A stretch of DNA of 64,000 nucleotides from Lutibacter oricola. GTDB taxonomy: Bacteria; Bacteroidota; Bacteroidia; Flavobacteriales; Flavobacteriaceae. Position 1 is the first letter of the stretch, and every line of letters starts with the position of its first letter. Location of the stretch: assembly GCF_900106565.1 (NCBI RefSeq), contig NZ_FNNJ01000011.1, positions 1 through 64,000 of the forward strand, written 5' to 3'. The notes under the pieces were generated by a model, which was given only the letters and a program-made list of their open reading frames with translations, searched no databases and was not told where the DNA came from. Shown here in pieces: positions 25,291-34,677 of the stretch. A program made the position numbers and the translations under genes.

Positions 25291-27591
25291 ATGAATCTTA
25301 AAAGTAGTGTAATTTCTGTTTTTTCATTTTTTGTAACCTTTATTGGTTTTGCACAAGCAGATTTCGATTTTAAAGAGTTGCTTCCTGAAAAATTTAATAA
25401 AGAAAATATTATTGAAGAAGAAGACTATAATGTTTGGGGAACAAATATTTTAAAAGGAAAAGATGGTAAATACCACGCAATTTATTCACGTTGGTTAAAA
25501 TCTAGAGGGCATTTAGGTTGGGTTACACATTCTGAAATAGCACACGCCGTTTCCGATAATTTAACGGGTCCTTATAAATTTAAAAATTTAGTATTGCCGC
25601 CTAGAGGTAAAAAATATTGGGATGGTGATTGTACTCATAATCCTCACGTATTGGAGCACAATGGGAAGTATTATTTATACCATATGGGAAACAAAGGAAG
25701 TGGTTTTTGGGATAAAACTGCAGACTCAGTTATGCCAAAATATACAGATAAAGAATGGTGGATAAATAGAAATAATCAACGCGTTGGATTAGCTGTAGCT
25801 GACGATTTAAATGGTGAATGGCAACGTTTTGATAAACCATTAATTGATGTTACAGGAGATAGAATGATGACTTCAACTCCAACTATTTCAAAACGTACTG
25901 ATGGTAAGTTTTTGTTAGCATATAAATATGTAGAACCAAACGAAAAATTTAAAAATGGAAAGGTTGTTCACGTAACTTCTCTTTCTAATTCACCAATGGG
26001 ACCTTTTGTAGATACGGGAGTTCCTTTTATTACGCACCCAACAGCAAGTTTTGCAATAGATGATCATTTAGAATGGGTTTACAACGGAAATTACTATTGC
26101 ATTGCAAAAGATTCACGTGGTGCTTGGAGTGATTATCCTAATGGTTCAACAATGTTGTTTGAAGGTGATGATTTGGGATTAAAGTGGAAACCAGCCAAAA
26201 ACTTTTTAGTTTTAAAAGCAGGTGAAATTAAATGGACAGATGGTACTACTACAAAAACAGCACGTACTGCGGATATGCCTAAGTTCTATATGGAAAATGG
26301 AATTCCAAAAGCATTAATTATAGCCATTTTACCAAAAGACAGTGAAATATCATATTCATTAGTTATACCTTTAAAAACTCCAAAACCAAGTACAGATGTC
26401 TTTCCTTATCAGGTAACTGAATATTCTAAAGAACGTAAATTAAGTGCTGCTTTGAATAGAAGTTTTAATCAATATCCATCGCATGTAAATGCTGAAAATG
26501 AGTTGTATAGTCAGTTTAAATACACAAAACTTACTGGGTTCGATTATAATGATGGAGATGCAACTATTACGCGTAGAGATCCTTCAAAAATAATTAAAGA
26601 AAATGGAAAATATTATGTTTGGTATACCAAGCGAGATACTAAAACTCCACCAGTTGGAGCTAGAAATGCACATTTAGCAACGGATAAAATTCCTTCTACA
26701 GACTGGGATTTAGCTGAAATTTGGTATGCTACAAGTAAAGATGGTTTTCATTGGGAAGAACAAAGAGTTGCTGTTAAACGTCCTCCATATCCAACTCCAG
26801 GTTGGAGAGCAGTAGCAACTCCAGATGTATTAAAATTTAAAGGGAAATATTATATCTATTATCAGGCTTTTACAGAGGCAAGTGGTAAACGAGGAGATTA
26901 TTGTCCTGTTAGTGTAGCGTTTTCAGATTCACCTGATGGACCTTGGACGCACGTTAATAAAGCCGTAATTCCTACTGGAGCAAAAGGAGAATGGGATCAA
27001 TTTGCGATACAAGCTCCAACACCTTTGGTTCATAACGGAAAAATATATGTGTATTATAAAGCAGCCTTTAATCGTCCAGGAACTGTTTGGAGTGGAATAG
27101 GATTAGCAATAGCAGATGATCCGTTAGGACCGTTTAAGAAACACGAATTAAATCCAGTTCAGAATTCAGGTCACGAAATTTGTTTTTTTCCTTGGAAAGA
27201 AGGCTTGGCTTCAATGACAATTCGTGATGGATCTGAGCACTTTACAATTCAATATGCTAAAGACTGGGTTAATTTTGAAATTATGTCTATAACTGAAATG
27301 ATGCCAATTGGTCCAAATGCTTATATACCAGATGCCTTTTTAGATAATAAAAACGGACGAGGAATTACTTGGGGAATTGGTCACTTTATTAATTTTAAAG
27401 GGAAAAATAGTGATAAATGGCATTCAGAATTATATAGATTTGACTGTGATTTAAGTCTTGATGTTGATGATCCTGAAATGAAGCATCACAATAATAGATG
27501 GAATCCTGAAGATTATTTTCGTTGGGGACTGAGTGAAAAACAAATTGAAAGAATTCAAGAAGAAAACAATAAAACGGATAGCAAAAATTAA
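25291..27591 (+). CDS. Fusion of propeller-family domain and GH117 domain
   Basis: A 766-residue secreted protein (signal ending GFAQ). Residues about 45-365 match the propellers at 23126 and 29184 (VWGTN, CTHNP, NNQRVGLAVADD). However, the AEDP and ERPQ motifs read IDDH and DMPK. Residues about 380-760 form a GH117 domain. It has the SxAxxR dimerisation motif starting at Ser385 (SAALNR), RRDPS with Asp430 and SGHE (His628, Glu629). The HDP motif of the other GH117 proteins reads QAP here (Ala575 in place of Asp). It may combine two exo-activities or act partly as a binding protein. Spacing to neighbours is 6 and 9 bases. Confidence 0.8.
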   Translation: MNLKSSVISVFSFFVTFIGFAQADFDFKELLPEKFNKENIIEEEDYNVWGTNILKGKDGKYHAIYSRWLKSRGHLGWVTHSEIAHAVSDNLTGPYKFKNLVLPPRGKKYWDGDCTHNPHVLEHNGKYYLYHMGNKGSGFWDKTADSVMPKYTDKEWWINRNNQRVGLAVADDLNGEWQRFDKPLIDVTGDRMMTSTPTISKRTDGKFLLAYKYVEPNEKFKNGKVVHVTSLSNSPMGPFVDTGVPFITHPTASFAIDDHLEWVYNGNYYCIAKDSRGAWSDYPNGSTMLFEGDDLGLKWKPAKNFLVLKAGEIKWTDGTTTKTARTADMPKFYMENGIPKALIIAILPKDSEISYSLVIPLKTPKPSTDVFPYQVTEYSKERKLSAALNRSFNQYPSHVNAENELYSQFKYTKLTGFDYNDGDATITRRDPSKIIKENGKYYVWYTKRDTKTPPVGARNAHLATDKIPSTDWDLAEIWYATSKDGFHWEEQRVAVKRPPYPTPGWRAVATPDVLKFKGKYYIYYQAFTEASGKRGDYCPVSVAFSDSPDGPWTHVNKAVIPTGAKGEWDQFAIQAPTPLVHNGKIYVYYKAAFNRPGTVWSGIGLAIADDPLGPFKKHELNPVQNSGHEICFFPWKEGLASMTIRDGSEHFTIQYAKDWVNFEIMSITEMMPIGPNAYIPDAFLDNKNGRGITWGIGHFINFKGKNSDKWHSELYRFDCDLSLDVDDPEMKHHNNRWNPEDYFRWGLSEKQIERIQEENNKTDSKN

Positions 27592-27600
27592 ATTGAATAA

Positions 27601-29163
27601 ATGAAAACAAGAATATTAAAATATAGTTTGTTAATTGTTTTTTATGCTTTCTCTTTTTTAGGAATAAGTCAGAGTAATTCTCAAAAAAATATAATTCTTA
27701 TAATAACCGATGATCACGCTTACCAAGCAATTAGTGCTTATAATCATCGTTTAGCTAACATTGCTCCAACTCCAAATATTGACAAATTGGCCAATAGTGG
27801 AGTTCGTTTTGAAAGAAGTTACGTTGGGAATTCTATTTGTGCGCCATCTAGAGCAACAATGCTTACAGGAAAACACAGTCATTTAAACGGAATAAAAACC
27901 TTAAAAGAAAAGTTTGATGGAAGTCAGCCAACAATTGCTAATATTCTTCAAAAAAACGGATACGAAACTTCATTTTTTGGCAAATGGCATTTGAAAAATA
28001 GTCCAGAAGGTTTTTCTAATTGGGATGTTTTAATTGGACAAGGAGATTATTACAATTCAGATTTTAAAACTAAAGAAGGAGTTACCAGAAGTGAAGGTTA
28101 TGTAACCGATGTAATTACTGATAAAGCAATAAATTGGTTAGATGCTGAAAGAGAAAAAGAGAAACCTTTTATGATGATTGTTGGGCATAAAGCACCGCAC
28201 GCAAATTGGTTGCCACCTGTAAAATATTTAACCACATTTGATGCTATTGAAATTCCAGAACCAACTAATTTATTTGATGATCATTCAGGAAATGGATTGG
28301 GAGTTAAAGAAACAGATATGACTATTGGAGAAATGCCAATGGGTTGGTATTGTCAACTTTGGTCTGAAATGAAAGAGAAACCAAACAGGTATGAAGATTT
28401 TGGAGGCACACTTTGGAAGCGTGCTTATGGAAGATTAAGTAATGAAGAAAAAGCAAGTTTTGATAAAGTTTTCAATCCAAAAAATGAAGCTTTTTTAAAG
28501 GCTAATTTAAAAGGAGAAGATTTAATTCGTTGGAAATATCAGCGAATTATGAAAAACTATTTAGGTTGTGTAAAATCTGTTGATGATAATGTTGGTAGAT
28601 TAATGGATTATGTGAAAACTGCTGGTTTGGAAGAAAATACGTTGGTTATTTATGTTTCGGATCAAGGATTATTTTTAGGAGAACACGGTTGGTATGACAA
28701 ACGTATGATGTATGAAGAAGCATTTAGAACACCACTTATTGTTTCTTGTCCGTCAATACGAACTAAAGGAATAGTTAGCAAACAATTGGTTCAAAATATA
28801 GATTACGCACCAACTATTTTAGATTTTGCAGGAGTTGAAATTCCATCAGATATGCAAGGAGAAAGTTTGGTGCCAATTCTAAGTAAAGGAAAAGCAAAAA
28901 ATTGGAGAAAAAGTTTGTACTATCAATATTACGATTATCCTGGAGGACACGATATTCATAAACATCAAGGAGTAGTAACGAAAAGATTTAAGTTAATATA
29001 CTTTTATGAAATTGGTGAATGGGAATTCTACGATTTAAAGAAAGATCCTTCAGAAATGAAAAATCAATATAAAAATTCAATATATAAAAAAGAAATAGCG
29101 CTTTTAAAAAAGGAATTAAACAAGCTTCAAAAAATGTATAACGTACCAAAAAACAATTTATAA
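27601..29163 (+). CDS. S1 family sulfatase (CAPSR)
   Basis: A 520-residue secreted sulfatase with a signal peptide ending near GISQS. NIILIITDDHAYQAISAY near residue 30 holds the metal ligands, and Cys80 in CAPSR is the formylglycine position. FFGKWHLKN near 126 and YVSDQGLFLGEHGWYDKRMMYEE near 349 are typical. It resembles the sulfatase at 58087 in motif set and length (ITDDHA, WHLKN, DQG). It starts nine bases after the fusion gene and probably removes a sulfate that blocks the exo-enzymes beside it; which carbon is not readable. Confidence 0.93.
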   Translation: MKTRILKYSLLIVFYAFSFLGISQSNSQKNIILIITDDHAYQAISAYNHRLANIAPTPNIDKLANSGVRFERSYVGNSICAPSRATMLTGKHSHLNGIKTLKEKFDGSQPTIANILQKNGYETSFFGKWHLKNSPEGFSNWDVLIGQGDYYNSDFKTKEGVTRSEGYVTDVITDKAINWLDAEREKEKPFMMIVGHKAPHANWLPPVKYLTTFDAIEIPEPTNLFDDHSGNGLGVKETDMTIGEMPMGWYCQLWSEMKEKPNRYEDFGGTLWKRAYGRLSNEEKASFDKVFNPKNEAFLKANLKGEDLIRWKYQRIMKNYLGCVKSVDDNVGRLMDYVKTAGLEENTLVIYVSDQGLFLGEHGWYDKRMMYEEAFRTPLIVSCPSIRTKGIVSKQLVQNIDYAPTILDFAGVEIPSDMQGESLVPILSKGKAKNWRKSLYYQYYDYPGGHDIHKHQGVVTKRFKLIYFYEIGEWEFYDLKKDPSEMKNQYKNSIYKKEIALLKKELNKLQKMYNVPKNNL

Positions 29164-29183
29164 TTACTAAAATAATAAACAAC

Positions 29184-30305
29184 ATGAAATATTTAGCAAC
29201 ACTAGTATTAGCAGTATTCGTATTAGTTTCTTGTGGAGAGAAACCTAAAAAAACGGTTGAAAAAGAAGTTCCTCAAAAGGAAATTGATTTTAAAATTGAG
29301 TTTGGAAAAGTATCTCCAAAGTCTGTATTTAGTGGAGGAGATTCTATAAGTATTTGGGGAGGTTCAGTAGTAAAAGGAGAAGATGGTTTGTACCATATGT
29401 TATATGCACGTTGGCCAAAAAAAATAGGTTGGGAATGGGTAAACTATTCTGAAGTTGCACACGCTACATCAAAATCACCTTTCGGACCATTTAAACATGT
29501 GGATATTGCTTTAGACGAACGAGGAGAAAAATTTTGGGATGGTTCGGCAACCCACAATCCAACAGTTCATAAAATGAACGGAAAATATTACCTGTATTAT
29601 ATGGGTAATTTTGGAGATAAAAAAATTGTAAGTGTTCCTGGAAAGGCTAAAATAAATTGGATGCACCGTAACAATCAGCGCATTGGAGTTGCAGTTGCAG
29701 ATTCTCCAAACGGACCTTGGAAACGATTCGACAAGCCAGTTTTAGACATTACATATAATAATGAGGATGCTCCTGATGCTTTAATGACTTCAAACCCGTC
29801 TGTTTGTCAAATGACTGATGGTAGAGTTTTAATGGTGTACAAAGCGGTAGGTAAAAAATTTCCATTACCTCAAGGAGGTCCAGTTGTTCATATGGTTGCA
29901 ATTGCTGATAGCCCAACAGGTCCGTTTGTAAAGCAAGAAAAATTAGCTTTTGAAATTAAAGGAGAACGTTTTCCTGCTGAAGATCCATATATCTGGCATC
30001 AAGATGGGAAATACAGAGCTATTGTAAAAAGAATTAAGCATGTTGGCAAAAAGCGTGTATTCTCTTTAGTTCAATATGATTCAAAAGATGGATTGGATTG
30101 GAAACCATCAAAACACCACGAAATTTCGGATAGAATTGTTACTTGGGAAAATGGAAGAGAGCAACAGTTTACACATTTAGAACGTCCACAAGTTGTGGTT
30201 GAAAATGGAGAAGCAATTGCTTTAATGTGTGCAGCTGATACGTTAGTGAATAAAGTTAGAAATTCATTTAACATTCAAATTCCTTTAAAAGTTACTAAAG
30301 AATAA
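29184..30305 (+). CDS. Uncharacterised GH43/GH117-like beta-propeller lipoprotein, copy 2
   Basis: A 373-residue lipoprotein (signal LVSC) and the close paralogue of the protein at 23126. SIWGGS, DGLYHMLYARW, ATHNPTVH, HRNNQRIGVAVADSPNGPWKRFDKP, FPAEDP and LERPQ are all present and in the same order. The length differs by only six residues, so this is a recent-looking gene duplication within the locus. Function is not known to me. The conserved acidic motifs (AED, ER) suggest an active enzyme. It lies 20 bases after a sulfatase and nine bases before a GH2, consistent with one long operon. Confidence 0.7.
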   Translation: MKYLATLVLAVFVLVSCGEKPKKTVEKEVPQKEIDFKIEFGKVSPKSVFSGGDSISIWGGSVVKGEDGLYHMLYARWPKKIGWEWVNYSEVAHATSKSPFGPFKHVDIALDERGEKFWDGSATHNPTVHKMNGKYYLYYMGNFGDKKIVSVPGKAKINWMHRNNQRIGVAVADSPNGPWKRFDKPVLDITYNNEDAPDALMTSNPSVCQMTDGRVLMVYKAVGKKFPLPQGGPVVHMVAIADSPTGPFVKQEKLAFEIKGERFPAEDPYIWHQDGKYRAIVKRIKHVGKKRVFSLVQYDSKDGLDWKPSKHHEISDRIVTWENGREQQFTHLERPQVVVENGEAIALMCAADTLVNKVRNSFNIQIPLKVTKE

Positions 30306-30314
30306 ATTTTAATT

Positions 30315-32036
30315 ATGAAGGCACTTTTTAACATTCTCATACTACTTTTTTTAGTTACGGCTTGTACTAGTTCTCAAGAAGAGAATTCTAATAATCAGCT
30401 ATCATTAAATGGTACTTGGCAGTTTATTGCATCTAATAAATTGAACGAAAACTCCATTGTAAAAAATAAGGATATTCAATGGGACACGATACAAGTTCCT
30501 GGAAATTGGGATACTCGTAAGCGATATTCAGAATATGAAGGAAAGGGATATTATTATAAACAGTTTAAAGTGCCTACTAATTGGGAAAAAAAACAAATTC
30601 ATCTAAAATTTAATGCTGTTTATGAAACTGCTAAAGTTTGGTTAAACGGAGAATTATTAGGAAAACATATTGGTGGTTACACGCCTTTTGAATTTAATAT
30701 TACTGATAAAGTAACTACTGGTAATTTAAATTCTATAGTTGTTATGGCAGATAATTCTTATAAACGTGGAGCTTGGTGGGCTTGGGGAGGTATAAGTAGA
30801 GATGTTAATTTATTTGCAACTGAAGAGGTAAGAATAATTTATCAACACATAACTTCTGAACCAGATTTTGTAAATAATAAAGTAAATTATACAATTAAAT
30901 ATAAACTCGAAAATAACGGAAATAAAGAAGCTTCAGCAAAAGTTTATTCCAATATTAATGGTGTTGAAGTTGATTCTTTAGAAATGTTAATTAAAGCGAA
31001 ATCAAATGCTATTTCATCAATAAAATTTCAAAAAGAATTGGCTAATGTAAAACTTTGGCATTTTAATAATCCATATTTATATGAATTAAATAGTATCGTA
31101 AAAGTTGAAAATAGTAGAGTAGATTCGGTTTCAGACAAATTTGGCGTTCGAAAATTTGAAGTTCGTGGAGAGCAATTTTTCTTAAATAATAAAGCTGTAA
31201 GAATGAATGGAGTAAATCGTGTTCACGACCATCCAGATTATGGAAATACAGAACCAGACCATTTAATAAAAAGTGATTTGTTAGACATTAAAAATAATTT
31301 AGGTTGTAATTTTTCACGATTAATGCACGCTCCGCTTTCTAAAAATATATTGAAATTTTGCGATAGTATTGGTTTTTTATTGGTTGAAGAAATTCCTGTA
31401 TGGGGAGAAAATGACCCGCAATCTAAACCTAATAACCCATTAACAAAAAAATGGATGAAAGAAATGATTGAGCGAGATTACAATCACCCAAGTGTTGTGG
31501 CGTGGAGTGTTGGAAATGAATTGAGAACTACGGAGCCTAAATGGGGAATGCAACACCTTACAAATGATCAATATGAGTATGTAAATGAAATGATTGATTA
31601 TACAAGCTCTTTAGATAATTCAAGGCTTAAAACCTATGTGAGTAATACCTCATATCAAGGAGGTGAAATAGGCAATGAACCTTATGAGAATTTAGATTTT
31701 CTATGTGTAAATAGCTATGGAAATGCTATAAAAATAATAGAAAATGTTTATGAGAAATTTCCTAATAAACCCATTTTTGTTTCAGAAATTGGAAGAGGGC
31801 AAATAGGACCAGCACCTGACGCGCAATTACAAGAAGATTTGATTGATTTTATGAAGAATCTAAAAAACTATCCATATGTAACAGGGATTTCTATTTGGAG
31901 TTATAATGATTATAGAAGTAATTATAAAGGTACTCCAGATTCTGGGTTTAGAGAATGGGGAATTGTTGATGAAAAACGCAATAGAAAGAAAGCTTATTAT
32001 CAACTCCAAGAAGTTTACAAAGAGTGGCAAGATTAA
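30315..32036 (+). CDS. GH2 glycosidase, short form, lipoprotein
   Basis: A 573-residue lipoprotein (signal VTAC) with the three core GH2 domains only: jelly roll (LNGTWQF to DVNLFATEEV, about 30-175), immunoglobulin-like (about 180-275) and barrel (about 280-573). The acid/base is Glu402 in AWSVGNE and the nucleophile is Glu491 in IFVSE. It lacks the extra modules of the other two GH2 proteins. Family knowledge supports beta-galactosidase or beta-glucuronidase chemistry; galactose is favoured by the surrounding GH117 and GH16 genes. Confidence 0.85.
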   Translation: MKALFNILILLFLVTACTSSQEENSNNQLSLNGTWQFIASNKLNENSIVKNKDIQWDTIQVPGNWDTRKRYSEYEGKGYYYKQFKVPTNWEKKQIHLKFNAVYETAKVWLNGELLGKHIGGYTPFEFNITDKVTTGNLNSIVVMADNSYKRGAWWAWGGISRDVNLFATEEVRIIYQHITSEPDFVNNKVNYTIKYKLENNGNKEASAKVYSNINGVEVDSLEMLIKAKSNAISSIKFQKELANVKLWHFNNPYLYELNSIVKVENSRVDSVSDKFGVRKFEVRGEQFFLNNKAVRMNGVNRVHDHPDYGNTEPDHLIKSDLLDIKNNLGCNFSRLMHAPLSKNILKFCDSIGFLLVEEIPVWGENDPQSKPNNPLTKKWMKEMIERDYNHPSVVAWSVGNELRTTEPKWGMQHLTNDQYEYVNEMIDYTSSLDNSRLKTYVSNTSYQGGEIGNEPYENLDFLCVNSYGNAIKIIENVYEKFPNKPIFVSEIGRGQIGPAPDAQLQEDLIDFMKNLKNYPYVTGISIWSYNDYRSNYKGTPDSGFREWGIVDEKRNRKKAYYQLQEVYKEWQD

Positions 32037-32055
32037 CTTAAATTAAAAAATACTA

Positions 32056-33312
32056 ATGAAAACCATTTTACCATATATAGCAACTGTTTTATTAATTGTA
32101 ATAGCATCTTGTTCCAATGAAAAAAACACAGAGAAAAAAGAGATTAAACCATTTCCGTATACTGTAACAGAGGAAACTGCAAATATTGAAATGAGTGCTG
32201 CAATGAAGCGTAGCTTCAATAATTATAGTGCCATTCACCCAGCAGATAATGAGTTGTACACCAAATTTAAATACACAAAACTAAAAGGTTTTGATTACAA
32301 CAATCATGACGGAACAGTAAGTAGAAGAGATCCTTCAAAAGTAATTTTTGAAAATGGGAAATATTATGTGTGGTACACCTATCGTAATACTCCAACTATT
32401 CCAATGGGACCTAAAAAATGTAACGATACTATCCCTTCTACAGATTGGGATTTAGCTGAAATTTGGTATGCTACTAGTAAAGATGGTTTAACTTGGGAAG
32501 AACAAGGAGTTGCTGTACCAAGACCACCTAAACCTAATGTAGGTTGGAGAGCTGTTGCAACTACTGATATTTTAAAATGGAAAGGCAAGTATTATTTATA
32601 CTATCAAGGTTTTATGGAAGCTAGTGGTAAAAAAGGAGATTATTGCCCTGTTGCAGTTTCATATGCAGATTCACCAGATGGTCCTTGGACTCCAACAAAT
32701 GAAATTGTGATTCCTACTGGTCCAAAAGGAGCTTGGGATCAATACGCAATTCACGATCCTTATCCAATTGTTCATGATGGAAAAATATATTTATATTATA
32801 AATCGGCATTCAACAGGCCTGGTAATGTTTGGGTAGCTGGTGGTTTAGCCATTGCCGATAATCCTTTAGGGCCATTCACAAAATATGAACTGAATCCTGT
32901 ATTAAATTCAGGACATGAATTAACATTGTTTCCTTTTAAAGAAGGTGTAGCTGCTATTGTTGCCAAAGATGGAAACGAGCATTTTACCATTCAATATGCC
33001 AAAGATTGGGTAAATTTTGAAATTGCTTCAATTTTATCATTGGTTCCTGCTGCATCGGCTCCTTATGTACCTGATGCATTTACGGATACCAAAGATGGAC
33101 AAGGAATTTCTTGGGGATTATGTCATTTTATAAATGCAGGAAAACCAAAAGTGAATCCACATTCCATTTTAGCTAGATTTGATTGTGATTTAAGTAGAAC
33201 TATTGATGACCACGAAATGAAAGAAACCAGAACTCATTACGATATGGATCATTATTTTAAACAAGGTTTAAGTAAAAAACAAAAGGAGCGAATTTTTAAT
33301 ACAAGTAAATAG
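32056..33312 (+). CDS. GH117 3,6-anhydro-alpha-L-galactosidase-type, lipoprotein
   Basis: A 418-residue lipoprotein (signal IASC). The N-terminal helix pair has the SxAxxR motif (SAAMKR) known for dimer formation in GH117. The five-bladed propeller follows, with RRDPS (Asp92), IHDPYP (Asp234) and SGHE (His287, Glu288) as the probable active-site set. GH117 enzymes release 3,6-anhydro-L-galactose from the non-reducing end of neoagaro-oligosaccharides, although not every clade has that activity. It is one of two GH117 genes in tandem, 20 bases after the GH2, so the pair would cut alternating linkages of an agar-like oligosaccharide. Confidence 0.9.
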   Translation: MKTILPYIATVLLIVIASCSNEKNTEKKEIKPFPYTVTEETANIEMSAAMKRSFNNYSAIHPADNELYTKFKYTKLKGFDYNNHDGTVSRRDPSKVIFENGKYYVWYTYRNTPTIPMGPKKCNDTIPSTDWDLAEIWYATSKDGLTWEEQGVAVPRPPKPNVGWRAVATTDILKWKGKYYLYYQGFMEASGKKGDYCPVAVSYADSPDGPWTPTNEIVIPTGPKGAWDQYAIHDPYPIVHDGKIYLYYKSAFNRPGNVWVAGGLAIADNPLGPFTKYELNPVLNSGHELTLFPFKEGVAAIVAKDGNEHFTIQYAKDWVNFEIASILSLVPAASAPYVPDAFTDTKDGQGISWGLCHFINAGKPKVNPHSILARFDCDLSRTIDDHEMKETRTHYDMDHYFKQGLSKKQKERIFNTSK

Positions 33313-33355
33313 GTGTATTAAAGTTTCAGTTTTAATAATAAAATAAAATATAAAA

Positions 33356-34651
33356 ATGAAAAGAATAAATAAACTTCAAAAAATAGGATTTCTTGTATTA
33401 GTTATTGGAACCCTTTTTTCTTGTTCAGAAAATAAAGTAAAATCAGAAGCTATTGATAAAAATGAAGCAAAGGCTAAAACAATGTTTCCTTTTAAAATGC
33501 CTTCTGAAAAGCCAAACATTGAAATGAGTACTGCTTCAGAAAGAATGTTTGAATATTCAACTCCAAGAGTGCAAGATAATGAGTTGTTTAGCCAGTTTAA
33601 ATATACACGTTTAAAGGGATTTGATTATAATAACGGTGATGGAACTATTTCAAGAAGAGATCCTTCACGACCAATTTTGGTTGATGGAACGTATTACATT
33701 TGGTATACAAAACGACATACAAAGGTACCGCCAATTGGATGGAATAGAGCAAAAGAAGCTACTGATGAAATCCCTTCAACAGATTGGGATTTATGTGATA
33801 TTTGGTATGCTACAAGTAAAGATGGAACAACTTGGGAAGAGCAAGGAGCGGCAGTTACAAGACCAGAAAAACCTAAATCTGGATGGCGTTCGGTTGCAAC
33901 ACCAGATATTTTGGTTTGGAAAGGTAAGTACTACTTATATTATCAAGCATTTGATGAACCAAGTGGATTAAGAGGAGATTTATGTCCAGTTTCTGTTTCA
34001 TATGCCGATTCTCCAAATGGACCTTGGACTCACGGAGGAGATAAAGTGATTCCTTTTGGAAAAGAGACTGATTGGGATAGAAATGCAACACACGATCCGC
34101 ATCCAATTGTTTACAAAGGAAAAATTTATATTTATTATAAAGCTGCATATAACAAATGGCCAGATAACAGAAATAATTATGCTGTTGGGCACGGATTGGC
34201 AATTGGTGAAGATCCATTAGGTCCATTTAAAAAACATCCATTAAATCCAGTTATGCAATCTGGACACGAAACTACTTATTGGCCTTTTAAAGGTGGTATT
34301 GCCACTTTAGCAATTAAAGATGGTAATGAACGTGAAACTATTCAATATTCTGAAGATGGTGTTAATTTTAAAATTGCTTCAGCAGTTTCATTAACTCCAA
34401 CGGCGGCGGCACCATTTGTTGCAGATGCTTTTACAAATACAACTGATGGAAGAGGTTTTACTTGGGGATTATGTCATTTTGTAAATGCAGGAAAACCTAA
34501 AAAAGGATATTCTATAATGGCTCGTTTTGATTGTGATTTAAGCCTAGATTATAACGAACCAATGTTGAAAAAAACAGGTGTATGGCATAGACCAGAGGTT
34601 TATTTTGCACAAGGAATGGGAAGTATAGGAAAAAATCCTGAAGGTAGATAG
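33356..34651 (+). CDS. GH117 family glycosidase, second tandem copy, lipoprotein
   Basis: A 431-residue lipoprotein (signal LFSC). SxAxxR reads STASER, followed by RRDPS (Asp102), THDPHP (Asp247) and SGHE (His304, Glu305), so all probable active-site residues are kept. Sequence loops around KRHTKVPPIGWNRAKE and YNKWPDNRNNYAVGHG differ from the neighbour at 32056, suggesting a different acceptor site or sulfation preference. It sits 43 bases after that paralogue and 26 bases before a sulfatase. Confidence 0.88.
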   Translation: MKRINKLQKIGFLVLVIGTLFSCSENKVKSEAIDKNEAKAKTMFPFKMPSEKPNIEMSTASERMFEYSTPRVQDNELFSQFKYTRLKGFDYNNGDGTISRRDPSRPILVDGTYYIWYTKRHTKVPPIGWNRAKEATDEIPSTDWDLCDIWYATSKDGTTWEEQGAAVTRPEKPKSGWRSVATPDILVWKGKYYLYYQAFDEPSGLRGDLCPVSVSYADSPNGPWTHGGDKVIPFGKETDWDRNATHDPHPIVYKGKIYIYYKAAYNKWPDNRNNYAVGHGLAIGEDPLGPFKKHPLNPVMQSGHETTYWPFKGGIATLAIKDGNERETIQYSEDGVNFKIASAVSLTPTAAAPFVADAFTNTTDGRGFTWGLCHFVNAGKPKKGYSIMARFDCDLSLDYNEPMLKKTGVWHRPEVYFAQGMGSIGKNPEGR

Positions 34652-34677
34652 AAGAATTTCATCAAAAAAAATTAATA

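Noticed and set aside
33621-34226. Overlapping 116- and 117-codon frames on both strands
   Set aside because: Both lie inside the GH117 gene at 33356, whose catalytic motifs span this stretch.
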